Shown: piece by piece, positions 15,044 through 22,818 of the stretch
Numbering within the stretch: position 1 is the stretch's first letter
Layout: every line of letters begins with the position of its first letter
Source: a virus
DNA: 58,507 bases
Direction: 5' to 3' (one strand)
Virus record (IMG/VR): IMGVR_UViG_3300031669_000032
Location: 1 to 58,507 of that record
The notes under the pieces: generated by a model
Seen by the model: the letters and a program-made list of their open reading frames with translations, nothing else
Database searches by the model: none
Told to the model about the DNA's origin: nothing
Program-made: the position numbers and the translations under genes

Positions 15044-15258
15044 TTTATCATCATTTGAAGATAAATCGTATTATTGTTTCCGGACTCATGATGCAATTCT
15101 CCATGAAATGACCAACCGTTTCTCAATGCTTCGTTGATTTCCCCTTCTAAATCCTGCGGTGACAATGCTGATAATAGCAAGCATTTATATATTTGACAAT
15201 CGGCTTCTAATACCCTGTGGACACCGCATTGCCCTATAATATCAGTTGTTTTTTTCAT
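15040..15258 (-). CDS. DUF1737-like protein, 72 aa
   Basis: The stretch LSPQDLEGEINEALRNGWSFHGEL resembles the L...VNE.I..GW...GGV core of DUF1737 proteins, followed by a last strand TIYLQMMIK. Function unknown. It overlaps rusA by ATGA. Confidence 0.55.
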   Translation of the reverse strand: MKKTTDIIGQCGVHRVLEADCQIYKCLLLSALSPQDLEGEINEALRNGWSFHGELHHESGNNNTIYLQMMIK

Positions 15259-15259
15259 A

Positions 15260-15445
15260 TCATCTCCTGTTTATTTTTCTTGATTTTCTGGCAATTTTTC
15301 TTCTTGTTTTTTGATGCTGTTTTTGTTTTGCTTCTTTGCGGGTGAATTGGTATATAGGTTTAGTGTGCTGCGGCGGTACCACACCATCATTCATCGTCAA
15401 AGCTTCCGAAGCATAAGCGAGCCAATCGTTTGGTTTATTTTTCAT
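15260..15445 (-). CDS. Small basic protein, 61 aa
   Basis: ATG at 15445 follows AAGGG; an earlier in-frame GTG is less likely. The C-terminal 25 residues are almost all Lys, Arg and Gln (KEAKQKQHQKTRRKIARKS), which suggests nucleic-acid contact. No family recognised. Confidence 0.55.
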   Translation of the reverse strand: MKNKPNDWLAYASEALTMNDGVVPPQHTKPIYQFTRKEAKQKQHQKTRRKIARKSRKINRR

Positions 15446-15728
15446 TAAATTCACCCTTCATTTTTTCCAAATTTTCCTTAGCTTCCCTCAGATACTCTTC
15501 CGCCATGGTCACGCAGTGCTGTTGAGCTTCATACTCATTAGTGAACATGGTATTTGGTATCGTTATGGTTTCGGGCCGACTGAATTCATTCGTCTCATCC
15601 CATCGCGTAACGGTGCACATTGCTTCGACATGATTAATATACCAGACCGTAAATCTATTCACTTCGGTCAATGTAAATGGCGAATAATAAATTGTACCTA
15701 CTCTTAAATCCTCTTTTTCTATTTTCAT
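15435..15728 (-). CDS. LRVGTIYY family protein, copy 1 (97 aa)
   Basis: First of three related proteins in this stretch. Shared layout: MKIE/MKLK..., L+VGDIFY, a TEV/TAI strand, a middle beta domain ending near an aromatic-rich TNE/STE turn, then a helix A...YLREAKENLEKMK. A small beta-barrel with a helical tail is likely. The 15725-16042 and 16341-16664 products are paralogs. Confidence 0.65.
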   Translation of the reverse strand: MKIEKEDLRVGTIYYSPFTLTEVNRFTVWYINHVEAMCTVTRWDETNEFSRPETITIPNTMFTNEYEAQQHCVTMAEEYLREAKENLEKMKGEFNEK

Positions 15729-16042
15729 TTTTCACTTCCGTTTTCGATAGCCATTTCCATTTTCCGCTTTTTGTAATTTTCAGTTGCTGCCTTTGTGTAC
15801 TTTCGCAACTCTTCAAATGTATGCTCCCACGCTTCTGATTCAGTACTGAATATATTATCCATGTCACAGGTTAGTATACCAAAAGGCCGTTCACAGACGA
15901 ACGTTTTACCATTTTTGTCCTGGACAGATACCTTTATTTCCCCATCATCAACATTGTCTACCCAGTATTTTTCTATTGCCGTAAACCCATAAGGCCTATA
16001 AAAAATATCACCGATTTTTAAGTTTTCGGCTTTTAATTTCAT
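15725..16042 (-). CDS. LKIGDIFY family protein, copy 2 (105 aa)
   Basis: Paralog of its neighbours: MKLKAENLKIGDIFYRPYGFTAIEKYWV at the start (shown in part in copy 1 and 3) and the helix EELRKYTKAATENYKKRKMEM at the end. The start overlaps the stop of the 16039 gene by ATGA, so the group is co-translated. Confidence 0.65.
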   Translation of the reverse strand: MKLKAENLKIGDIFYRPYGFTAIEKYWVDNVDDGEIKVSVQDKNGKTFVCERPFGILTCDMDNIFSTESEAWEHTFEELRKYTKAATENYKKRKMEMAIENGSEK

Positions 16043-16344
16043 TTTATACCTCCACCCATTTTTAAATATTTTGCCAATTCACAACCCCATGCCCGCTGTA
16101 TTTTGCTTTGATTATGAATGTCCGCCACAGCTAAGGCGCTACCTATAGCCTTCATGAAACTGCCGCCATAACTTGCAATCCCTCTTGTGATTATCGCTAT
16201 ATCATCCGGATAATATGGCATTCTGGGAGGGGCAGCGAATCCGGTACGTGAACCGCATTTCGGACATTTAAAGACAGTCTCTCCCCCTTCATTTAATCCA
16301 TCCGGTTCTTTTCTCTTGTTGCAGTCTACACAATATACCATCAT
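16039..16344 (-). CDS. Zinc-ribbon protein with Gly-Ala helix, 101 aa
   Basis: CVDC at 5-8 and CPKCGSRTG at 28-36 form a zinc ribbon. A PPRMPYYPDD linker leads to a helix rich in Gly and Ala (GSFMKAIGSALAVADIH). GGAGG precedes the start. It lies between two copies of the LKIGDIFY family. No family recognised. Confidence 0.6.
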   Translation of the reverse strand: MMVYCVDCNKRKEPDGLNEGGETVFKCPKCGSRTGFAAPPRMPYYPDDIAIITRGIASYGGSFMKAIGSALAVADIHNQSKIQRAWGCELAKYLKMGGGIK

Positions 16345-16664
16345 TTTATACCTCCACCTTCATCAAAAATTATTTCTATTCTGCGTTGCTGGTAATTTCT
16401 TATTGTTTCGTTTGTGTATTTAAATAGTTTCTCAAGTGCATCCACCCACACCTCTTTTTCACTATCAAATATATCCCACACAAACACCCTAAACACCTCT
16501 CCATTAACAAACTTTTCTTTATCTTTGCTCCACTCAGACGTTCTCACTACAGGGCAATCGGTTTTGCCGACGATCGAATCTACCCGATATTTTCTTACTT
16601 CCGTAAATGCGTTGGTCATATAAAAAATATCTCCAACCTTTAAATTTTTGACTTCTATTTTCAT
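16341..16664 (-). CDS. LKVGDIFY family protein, copy 3 (107 aa)
   Basis: ATG at 16664 follows CAACAGGAGG. Starts MKIEVKNLKVGDIFY, has FTEVRKYRVDSI and ends with helix LFKYTNETIRNYQQRR. Copies 2 and 3 share more with each other than with copy 1. Tandem duplication with an inserted zinc-ribbon gene is the simplest history. Confidence 0.65.
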   Translation of the reverse strand: MKIEVKNLKVGDIFYMTNAFTEVRKYRVDSIVGKTDCPVVRTSEWSKDKEKFVNGEVFRVFVWDIFDSEKEVWVDALEKLFKYTNETIRNYQQRRIEIIFDEGGGIK

Positions 16665-16680
16665 TTTAAACCTCCTGTTG

Positions 16681-17232
16681 TTAGCTAATCTCAACTGAAT
16701 TACCATTACTGTCACACTGATACATTTTCCCCATCAATTTGGCTCTCTCGTCAGGATGCATCTCGTATATAAGTTTTTTTTCGTATTCACGGTATTCGTG
16801 TATTGGCGTATCGACTGAATTTAACAATTTATTCCAGCCGCTAACTTCTGCCGTACATCCTGCGAAAACGTAGCATTTCTTTAAATCTTCAATGGCCCTA
16901 AATGTCACTAATGTTAACTCTATTTTTAATAATTCGCAAATTTCTTCGCGTGCGCCATCCCACCACTGCCCGTGGCAATCTACACTCTCTCCATTTTCCA
17001 GATTAATTGTAAACTTTCTGCCACCAAAGGCTTGGGCGTAACACGATGGCCTTTTGTAAAAATAGCAGTCATAAAAAAGACCATCTGTTCCGTAAATTAA
17101 ATTACCTTTTTCACCGCAACTCTGGATATTTCTGTGATTTGTTCTATAGAATTTTAATATCGGTCGCTTGTTTAAAACAACCGCAATTCCTGAGTTAAAC
17201 TTTACTTTTGCTAATATTTTATAGTTATCCAT
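16681..17232 (-). CDS. Hypothetical protein, 183 aa
   Basis: A mixed alpha/beta protein with Cys residues at GTDGLFYDCYF, SCYAQ and VDCHGQWWDG, then a helix REEICELLKIEL and a C-terminal acidic segment. No family recognised. Its Shine-Dalgarno sequence lies in a perfect 6-bp hairpin with loop AGGA. Confidence 0.6.
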   Translation of the reverse strand: MDNYKILAKVKFNSGIAVVLNKRPILKFYRTNHRNIQSCGEKGNLIYGTDGLFYDCYFYKRPSCYAQAFGGRKFTINLENGESVDCHGQWWDGAREEICELLKIELTLVTFRAIEDLKKCYVFAGCTAEVSGWNKLLNSVDTPIHEYREYEKKLIYEMHPDERAKLMGKMYQCDSNGNSVEIS

Positions 17233-17235
17233 TTT

Positions 17236-17270
17236 GTTACCTCCTGGTAACCGGGGGACTATGCCCCCGG
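17236..17270 (-). promoter_or_regulatory. Twin hairpins covering a stop codon and a ribosome site
   Basis: In RNA order: CCGGGGG / CCCCCGG (17270-17264 with 17257-17251) contains the TAG of the nuclease gene in its loop. Directly after it GUUACC-AGGA-GGUAAC (17251-17236) places AGGA of the next ribosome site in a tetraloop. The first could limit read-through of ribosomes; the second could present or hide the start site. Confidence 0.45.
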
Positions 17271-18287
17271 CGTGTCATCGAACTCTTCATGCAACGATTC
17301 CTTATCCAGAAACATGTTTTCTATAACAGTTTCCGGATAGATGCTTTGACAAATATCAAAAAATGGACACGTGCCAAACCCTATACAATTCGAGGTGTTC
17401 CGGTAAAGGTAGTGTGATTCTGGGTTTTCTCCCTCTGTCCATGCTTTTGCAATATCAAAGATAACAGAATTCAGGTCATTTAATAAATACTCAAATTGCT
17501 TTTCGTGATAAATGATTATCTCGCGATAGAAGTATTCACCTTGATTATCTTTTAACCAGTCGAGGTATTCACTGTAATCATTAACGTCAAGGCCATTTCT
17601 TTCTATCTCGGCGATATATTCGCGTAAATCCGGTTTCCTATTTTTTGCGGTAGATATCTTGCCACTCTTTAGCACTTCTGGTTTCATTGGAAGTGTTGAG
17701 CTGGTTACATTATAGATTACACCCTGTACCGGGAATCCTAATGACCTGAGACACAGAATATAGAACATGCTTTGCAGGTCTACCGTGAGCTTTTTTTTAT
17801 ACAGCGCATTAATTCCTTTGGTTGTCTTATGCTCCATTAGATACAATAGGCCGCTTTTCTTTACTATCGCGTCAACCCTTAGTCTTATTTCTATACCGGC
17901 CCAAAGCCCCATTTTACTGGCATTAATGGAAAGGTCTTTCTCAATTTCCACAAACTCTAATCCCTTATCCTCTTCCCGGTAATGATTTAGATACCTCGAA
18001 AAAATCCTCATCGTATCGTCAAGCGCTGCTTTGATTTCCTGTTCTCTCTCAAAGTAATTTTCCGCTTCCATGTCCGGTGCCTTAGCTTCAAAGTAGGACC
18101 TAATCGCACCCCTGGACAAATCTGCATCATGTTTATCATACCACAACTCTATCGCTTTATGGAACGCGCTTCCGATACCAAAATATATCGGCTCATCGAT
18201 AGGTTTTAATTTCCTGATATACCGAAACTCAAAAAGCTTCCGGCAGTTCAGGAAAGTTCTAATTGCTGAATACGTTATTGATTTCAT
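17259..18287 (-). CDS. RecB/Cas4-like PD-(D/E)XK nuclease with Fe-S cysteines
   Basis: A 342-residue nuclease. H43 in AFHKAIE, D139 in RVDAIV, E152-H-K154 and Q172...Y176 form the RecB-type active site. C15 together with C301, C307 and C313 matches the one-plus-three Cys pattern that holds a 4Fe-4S cluster in AddB and Cas4 proteins. It probably resects DNA ends for single-strand annealing with the SSB-like and RecA-like products of the next two genes upstream. Confidence 0.85.
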   Translation of the reverse strand: MKSITYSAIRTFLNCRKLFEFRYIRKLKPIDEPIYFGIGSAFHKAIELWYDKHDADLSRGAIRSYFEAKAPDMEAENYFEREQEIKAALDDTMRIFSRYLNHYREEDKGLEFVEIEKDLSINASKMGLWAGIEIRLRVDAIVKKSGLLYLMEHKTTKGINALYKKKLTVDLQSMFYILCLRSLGFPVQGVIYNVTSSTLPMKPEVLKSGKISTAKNRKPDLREYIAEIERNGLDVNDYSEYLDWLKDNQGEYFYREIIIYHEKQFEYLLNDLNSVIFDIAKAWTEGENPESHYLYRNTSNCIGFGTCPFFDICQSIYPETVIENMFLDKESLHEEFDDTPGA

Positions 18288-18296
18288 TTTTTTACC

Positions 18297-18746
18297 TCAA
18301 AACGGGTCGTTAATGTCCTGCTCTGGGATTTTCTCACTTCCCCCGCTTTGGGTATCATCATCCCAGTCATCGGTTTTCAATCCTTCCTTTTTGCACGGGT
18401 GAACGTTTTTCAGTTTGGTTAGGCTCTTCCCGTCATACTCTTCTTTGTGGAGTTCGATGGTTAACCATTTATCTAACAAGTTCCTCATCGTGAATCTGGT
18501 ATCATTTGGGTCAATCCCGCAGACAATCGCAAGTCCTTTTATTCTCCACATCGCCTTTTCTGTCCAGTAGAATCTGGCTGTGTGCGTTTGGGCCTGCTCA
18601 TTCCTAAACACCATTTCTATGTAAGGCGTTTTTCCCTGCTCCTGTATCTCTTGCATAGCAAAAACGTATACGTCATGAAATCCAACGTCCAAAAAACTTC
18701 CACTTTCAATATCCATTAAATTTACCTCTTGATCTATTAAACTCAT
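18297..18746 (-). CDS. Single-strand DNA-binding-like protein (DUF669-like)
   Basis: A 149-residue protein: MEIVFRN-type strands, YWTEKAMWRIKGLAIVCGI and LLDKWLTIELHKEEYDGKSLTKLKN, the core of phage DUF669-like proteins. The tail is acidic and ends DINDPF, like the C-terminal tip of bacterial SSB that binds partner proteins. It shares ATGA with the ATPase gene before it. Confidence 0.75.
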   Translation of the reverse strand: MSLIDQEVNLMDIESGSFLDVGFHDVYVFAMQEIQEQGKTPYIEMVFRNEQAQTHTARFYWTEKAMWRIKGLAIVCGIDPNDTRFTMRNLLDKWLTIELHKEEYDGKSLTKLKNVHPCKKEGLKTDDWDDDTQSGGSEKIPEQDINDPF

Positions 18747-19492
18747 TTCTTACCTCCGTTAAATATTTTTTCAGTTATCTTGCTAAGGTTCACGGTTCCG
18801 TCCGTACCAGTTTCGTGGGTATCAAGCGACTCATGCCCTTTCGTTATGGTATTGTCAAGCTTTTTACATAGGAACCTGTTTTTGAATTTAGCGCCCTCCG
18901 CCCTGGCTTCCAATCGATATACATCCGTGAAGTATGCACCGATTGACAATGAAAGTTTCCCGGTAATTTCAGGAGCAAACGATATCACCCCGGTTCTGTC
19001 GTCTCTTCTTTCTGATTCCCTGGCAATCATGATGATATGTTTTTGCAGATTCGTATATTTCATTAAGAATCTTGTCCACCTCACATTCAGCACCCTATAA
19101 TCCTCGCGGGTCAAAACATCTTCGTACATGTTTTGTACCATGCTGGTTCCTTTTGCGGCAGCCCGATCTTTCATCGCGATTTGCTCTTGACTCATAATGT
19201 CAAGCATGGTTAGGGAATCAATTACAACGATTCGGTATGAGGGGGTTTTTTCTAAATCATCTTTCATTAGCATTTCGTGAATCGTTACATCGATGTCACT
19301 CCACGAATCTACCTGCCAACACTCATATCCGGTGCCTGCTAACCTGGTTGGCGTTTGTGGTTCGGTAGACAGTATCAGCGTTCCTTTTTCTGGCAATGTT
19401 TTGATGGATGTGGTTTTCCCGGTACCAGATGCACCATAAATTAATAGCTTTAATCTTTCTTCAAGTTTTTGTTTTAAATCAATTTTTCTCAT
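18743..19492 (-). CDS. RecA-like ATPase of the Sak4 type
   Basis: A 249-residue P-loop protein with Walker A GASGTGKT at 20-27 and Walker B RIVVIDSL at 87-94. Size and layout fit AAA_24/Sak4 proteins, phage RAD51-like single-strand annealing factors. The order ATPase, SSB-like, nuclease is typical of this recombination module. Its stop overlaps the SSB-like start. Confidence 0.8.
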   Translation of the reverse strand: MRKIDLKQKLEERLKLLIYGASGTGKTTSIKTLPEKGTLILSTEPQTPTRLAGTGYECWQVDSWSDIDVTIHEMLMKDDLEKTPSYRIVVIDSLTMLDIMSQEQIAMKDRAAAKGTSMVQNMYEDVLTREDYRVLNVRWTRFLMKYTNLQKHIIMIARESERRDDRTGVISFAPEITGKLSLSIGAYFTDVYRLEARAEGAKFKNRFLCKKLDNTITKGHESLDTHETGTDGTVNLSKITEKIFNGGKK

Positions 19493-19501
19493 TTTTTTCT
19501 C

Positions 19502-19819
19502 CTAAGTTTCTTTTATTTTCTCATAAACAACTACCGTTTTCTCTTTTTTCTCTACTTCGCAAACGGAATCAATATCAAACTCCCAACCCATCTCCTCGGC
19601 CCCGGAATCCCCGGTTGTTTCTGCCCAATCGTACCCGATAGGCTTTTCGTTTACGGTAACTACCAAAAACACATCATTCCACCATCGATGTGCATCGAGT
19701 GTCTCGCTATAAATTACGTACCTATCTTGCAGGGCTTCTTTAATGCCCCGTTCTGAAACCTCATAACCATTGTCTTTGCAATAGCCCATTAAAAAATCTT
19801 TGATTTCTTTATTCATCTT
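19502..19819 (-). CDS. Hypothetical protein, 105 aa
   Basis: ATG at 19819 follows AAAGGAG. Starts MNKEIKDFLMGYCKDNG, has EVSERGIKEAL and a WWNDVFLVVTVNEKPIGYDW strand pair, and ends with an acidic and Lys-rich tail. No family recognised. Confidence 0.6.
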   Translation of the reverse strand, partial: KMNKEIKDFLMGYCKDNGYEVSERGIKEALQDRYVIYSETLDAHRWWNDVFLVVTVNEKPIGYDWAETTGDSGAEEMGWEFDIDSVCEVEKKEKTVVVYEKIKET

Positions 19820-19838
19820 GTGTTCTCCTTTGTATTTT

Positions 19839-20123
19839 TTATATTCCCTCAACATATTCAAAAACATGAAATACTTCGTTGTAATCGAGTAGCTGATATG
19901 TGCCAACAAATAGCAACGGCACATTCCTACTGTTATTGATTTGGTGACCAGTACAGAATATCTTAAACGTTCTCTTTCTTGTACTTTCTCCCGGGTCAAC
20001 CATGGCCCATAGGCATGGCGTCCCATTCTGAACCTGTACCGTTAACACATCTGCGCCGGCTGGCATTTCAATCATTTGAGTGTCGGTTGTTTTTAAATTA
20101 AATTTCCAAATTGTTTTATTCAT
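19839..20123 (-). CDS. DUF7352-like protein, 94 aa
   Basis: Matches a common small phage family: KFNLKTTDTQMIEMPAGADVLTVQVQNG-type opening, CLWAMVDP, then RTFKIFCTGHQI and VGTYQ. I know this as DUF7352. Function unknown. AAGGAG precedes the ATG. Confidence 0.65.
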   Translation of the reverse strand: MNKTIWKFNLKTTDTQMIEMPAGADVLTVQVQNGTPCLWAMVDPGESTRKRTFKIFCTGHQINNSRNVPLLFVGTYQLLDYNEVFHVFEYVEGI

Positions 20124-20144
20124 CTTGTGTCTCCTTTGTATTTT

Positions 20145-20576
20145 TCATTTCGGCACCGTGCTGCGGTCAAATGTTTCCAGGTTATCAGCAAATGAGGTAG
20201 TAAACTCCTTTTCACAGCCGCAACATATCCTGGTTCCATGGGCCATATATGATGGGAGATTTTGCGAGTTGCCGCATTCAGGGCATTCCACCTTTACGGT
20301 TTCCTGTTTCTGCACTACCTTTGCAGTATTCTCATCTAACCTTTCCATATCATCGTAATAATTCGATTCCCCGATGTTGTAAAAGTCCTCATTGGCCAAC
20401 CTGGTTATCCCAGGCACATCTTCCAGTTCACCATTAAGCAGCCATTCTACCATTTCAATTAAGTAAATATATACCATAACGATCGCATCGTTACCAACTT
20501 TCCTGTGACGCATTTCAATCTTTTCATACCTGGTCTTGATTTTTTCCAGGTACTCTTTATTTAGCTCTCTCATTTT
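20145..20576 (-). CDS. Zinc-ribbon hypothetical protein, 143 aa
   Basis: ATG at 20576 follows CAGGAGG. A long N-terminal helix (NKEYLEKIKTRYEKIEMRH) and a helical middle lead to a zinc ribbon near the C-terminus, CPECG...CCGCEKEF. No family recognised. Confidence 0.6.
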   Translation of the reverse strand, partial: KMRELNKEYLEKIKTRYEKIEMRHRKVGNDAIVMVYIYLIEMVEWLLNGELEDVPGITRLANEDFYNIGESNYYDDMERLDENTAKVVQKQETVKVECPECGNSQNLPSYMAHGTRICCGCEKEFTTSFADNLETFDRSTVPK

Positions 20577-20586
20577 GCACCTCCTG

Positions 20587-20979
20587 TTACCAACTTCTGT
20601 CCAACTCATCAAAATACTTCCAGCCTTTTGGAGTGAACTGTTTCGCCGGGGTGCGTTTCAATACCGGCAGCACTTTGCTTTCCAATATATCGGCTATTTT
20701 GTAGAATATTTTGATGTGCATTTCTGCAAACTCCCTACGGGAAGCGCAGTAAGGTTTTAGTACTAACTCTTCATAGGTCATAAAATTTTCGCAACCACCT
20801 TCTCCGTCCCGATCCGCTAACGGACAACTAACGCAGCCTTGACCATATACAGTAGGTTTCTTATGTATTTTGCAATATGGGCAATGCTTTGGAGAAAAGA
20901 ATATTTTACCTTCCGGATTCCTAAACTTTTCGATCAATTCGTGAGTTGCTTTAATTGTTTTTTGCTTGTTTGATTTCAT
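20587..20979 (-). CDS. Cys-rich hypothetical protein, 130 aa
   Basis: CPYCKIH and CVSCPLAD, then C in GGCENF, give a probable zinc site in the first half. The second half is helical (MHIKIFYKIADILESKVLPVL). The start shares a base with the stop of the gene before it. No family recognised. Confidence 0.6.
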   Translation of the reverse strand: MKSNKQKTIKATHELIEKFRNPEGKIFFSPKHCPYCKIHKKPTVYGQGCVSCPLADRDGEGGCENFMTYEELVLKPYCASRREFAEMHIKIFYKIADILESKVLPVLKRTPAKQFTPKGWKYFDELDRSW

Positions 20980-21371
20980 TACGTTACCTCCTTTCTAATC
21001 ATTTTTATTTTTGCTACATTCTCTCTATTGTGATTATGGGATATTATCTTATTTCTATGATCGACCGTGAATAAAAACAATACGCTCCCAATATCACATC
21101 CGAAAATCCTGGCTGCGTGTCTTTTGGTAACGGCGTTGCATGTACGGCCGGAATTATCACCATAAAAATTATGCAAGTTTCTGGTTCTGTATTCTCTACT
21201 TTGCCAGTTTATTAATTCAGTTTTTTCCTGAAAAATTGGGCCACGTATTTCCATTATGTACTCTTCGGCTTCCATCAATAATTGATCTACGCTTTCACAT
21301 TCCAATTCCTCTGATTCGATGACTTGAATTAATTTTTCTATGATACTTATTGCTTTATAATCTTGTTTCAC
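20979..21371 (-). CDS. Hypothetical protein, 130 aa
   Basis: I chose GTG at 21371 because GGGAGG lies 5 bases before it and this start clears the stop of the gene before it; earlier in-frame ATGs lack a good site. The product opens MKQDYKAISIIEKLIQVIE, a coiled helix, and has VTKRHAARIFGCDIGSVLF, an unusual arginine/His-rich helix. No family recognised. Confidence 0.55.
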   Translation of the reverse strand: MKQDYKAISIIEKLIQVIESEELECESVDQLLMEAEEYIMEIRGPIFQEKTELINWQSREYRTRNLHNFYGDNSGRTCNAVTKRHAARIFGCDIGSVLFLFTVDHRNKIISHNHNRENVAKIKMIRKEVT

Positions 21372-21390
21372 GTCGACCTCCCTATCATTC

Positions 21391-21669
21391 CTAACGGTAA
21401 GAATTGCCGGGGTGAGCCTTGTGCTCTTTTCCGTTTTCATCCCACCACGTAGCAAACCATATCATGCAGCCAACTCTTCTGAAATAGACATCCAAATCGT
21501 TCGCCATTTTGATTGCCTCTTTTAGCGAGTGGCATTCTCTTGGATCTCCAATATCCTTTGACGTTTTTGTCCCTCTATGAATTCCCCATGTTAGCAAATT
21601 TCGATTACCAGTCACTTCTTGTTTTTTCTCTCTTTTAATTTTACTAAAAAATAATTTAAAAATATTCAT
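21391..21669 (-). CDS. Hypothetical protein, 92 aa
   Basis: Basic N-terminus, then SLKEAIKMANDLDVYFRRVGCMIWFATWWDENGKEH, which reads as helix, strand and strand. Overlaps the gene before it by ATGA. No family recognised. Confidence 0.6.
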   Translation of the reverse strand: MNIFKLFFSKIKREKKQEVTGNRNLLTWGIHRGTKTSKDIGDPRECHSLKEAIKMANDLDVYFRRVGCMIWFATWWDENGKEHKAHPGNSYR

Positions 21670-21800
21670 GTTACCTCCTTTTTATTCTCACACTCACACT
21701 TCCCGGCTACTTCCCCGCAATATCCGCAGTGAGTTTCCCAGTATTCCGTAATTTCCTGAAGCTTCCGGAAGTGGTCGAAAAGTTCGTTATCTCGGTTCAT
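21666..21800 (-). CDS. Small Cys-containing protein, 44 aa
   Basis: ATG at 21798-21800 overlaps the stop of the 58-aa gene (TAATG) and its own stop overlaps the next start (ATGA). Product MNRDNELFDHFRKLQEITEYW then HCGYCGEVAGKCEC, a CxxC pair followed by CxC. AAGGA precedes it. Confidence 0.6.
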   Translation of the reverse strand: MNRDNELFDHFRKLQEITEYWETHCGYCGEVAGKCECENKKEVT

Positions 21801-21976
21801 TATTTTTCCTTACTGCCGCGCTCATGCTCTTCCATTTCCATGGCACAGAGCGGATGAGCATAACCATCAATATAAATTTGATAATTTACGTATCCTGTTT
21901 TTTCCCCGCATATTTCACATTTCAATTGAATTGCCTCTTTTACTTCTTTTCCGCCAAAACAATTAATATTACCCAT
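21800..21976 (-). CDS. Small zinc-finger-like protein, 58 aa
   Basis: ATG at 21974-21976 follows a strong AAAGGAG. Product has CEICGEKTGYVNYQIYIDGYAHPLCAMEMEEHE: CxxC plus a later C and H, probably one zinc site. It is the first gene after the leader at 21977-22070. Confidence 0.6.
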   Translation of the reverse strand: MGNINCFGGKEVKEAIQLKCEICGEKTGYVNYQIYIDGYAHPLCAMEMEEHERGSKEK

Positions 21977-22070
21977 TTTATTACTCCTTTACCTTCCCAA
22001 AATATCGGCCCACCCTGGCAGTACAATGACCAACCAGGGCAGACCTTTTATCAAGGAGGTTACATATGAA
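21977..22070 (-). promoter_or_regulatory. Leader with anti-Shine-Dalgarno segment and hairpin
   Basis: In RNA order: AACCUCCUUGAU (anti-Shine-Dalgarno, around 22060-22053), a CCUU / AAGG mini-stem, a CCCUGG / CCAGGG hairpin, then AAAGGAG (21990-21984) before the ATG of the 58-aa gene. CUCCUU can pair with AAGGAG over 6 bases. Confidence 0.4.
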
Positions 22071-22388
22071 CTATTTAATAGTGCGGTCATTTTGGTCTAT
22101 ATTAATTAATACGAATGGTTCTGGTGAGCCCTTTGATTCCATCGCAATTTCCAAAATCCAACCCCGGCTCTTCACCTGCCCCACAACTCCAACCAGGTTC
22201 GGCTTTTTTCCATTCTGTAATAATCCGCCTTTGTTCACGGGAGCGGATGCGAAAACAGACTTCCCATCACTTTCCCGAATGAGCCGGTAAACGCCCTTCG
22301 CAAATTCCCAATGGCATATGTCGCCCGGTTCAGCATGGGGTGCTTTGGGGTATTTTGGGTAAGTGTTTTTAGCGATCTTGATTTTCAT
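22071..22388 (-). CDS. Hypothetical protein, 105 aa
   Basis: ATG at 22388 follows GGAAG and lies inside the end of the gene before it. The product has AEPGDICHWEFAKGVYRLI, GGLLQNGKKPNLVGVVGQVKSRGWILEI and ends NDRTIK. It reads as a small all-beta protein. No family recognised. Confidence 0.55.
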   Translation of the reverse strand: MKIKIAKNTYPKYPKAPHAEPGDICHWEFAKGVYRLIRESDGKSVFASAPVNKGGLLQNGKKPNLVGVVGQVKSRGWILEIAMESKGSPEPFVLINIDQNDRTIK

Positions 22389-22569
22389 TTTGATCTTCCC
22401 GCTCTCCAATTACGGACACAGTATCCTTGTCCGCAAAAAAAATCTTCCGTGTGACAATGTAGTTGTGATCGTTCATGTATATCGTATCCCCAATGTTGGG
22501 GATTGCTGGAAGCCAGATGTGCTTCGCAAGCTCTGGTGTGTTGAATAAAACCCTCATTTCTTGATTCAC
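22369..22569 (-). CDS. Hypothetical protein, 66 aa, first gene of the minus-strand unit
   Basis: Starts with GTG 5 bases after TTAGGAGG. The product has PNIGDTIYMNDHNYIVTRKIFF, a strand pair with a GD turn as in the LKVGDIFY family, and an acidic tail. It is the first gene downstream of the leftward promoter, after a leader of about 215 bases. The ribosome site sits in a perfect hairpin loop. Confidence 0.6.
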   Translation of the reverse strand: MNQEMRVLFNTPELAKHIWLPAIPNIGDTIYMNDHNYIVTRKIFFADKDTVSVIGEREDQNENQDR

Positions 22570-22783
22570 AATAACCTCCTAAGTTATTTTTAATATTGCA
22601 AGCAGGGCGCATCCCGAAGGAATCGCAAGACAGTCAATCTTGTGATCGATAATGCCATGGAATGAATGCTGCGTGCCTGTATCTGCCCGTGCTGTATCCA
22701 TCGACCGTTCCTGGCAGGGTTGACGATTTCCTGCTACGATCGAGCATTAACGCCCCGTCAAAATTATATCGCCCAACCTGGGC
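22570..22783 (-). ncRNA. Long structured leader RNA of the leftward operon
   Basis: About 214 bases from the predicted start to the GTG, GC-richer than its surroundings. It can fold into GCCCA-GGU-UGGGC, a bulged stem UCGAUCG / CGGUCGA around GCAGG / CCUGC, CAAGA / UCUUG and a UUCG-capped stem, ending in AAUAAC-UUAGGAG-GUUAUU at the ribosome site. A 37-codon frame starting at an ATG near 22749 lacks a clear ribosome site. It may be a riboregulator, an antitermination leader or just an untranslated leader. Confidence 0.45.
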
Positions 22784-22789
22784 ACCTTA

Positions 22790-22818
22790 AGTATAATATG
22801 GTTTTCGCAAATTGTCAA
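22790..22818 (-). promoter_or_regulatory. Leftward promoter of the divergent switch
   Basis: Minus-strand TTGACA (22813-22818), 17 bases, TATACT (22790-22795). The -35 lies in one arm of the inverted repeat at 22811-22843. It would drive the whole replication and modification cluster. Confidence 0.8.

Noticed and set aside
22053-22290. AAGGAGG plus ATG on the plus strand opening a 74-codon frame
   Set aside because: It is antisense to the supported 22071-22388 gene, has no promoter, and the AAGGAGG is better explained as the anti-Shine-Dalgarno part of the minus-strand leader.
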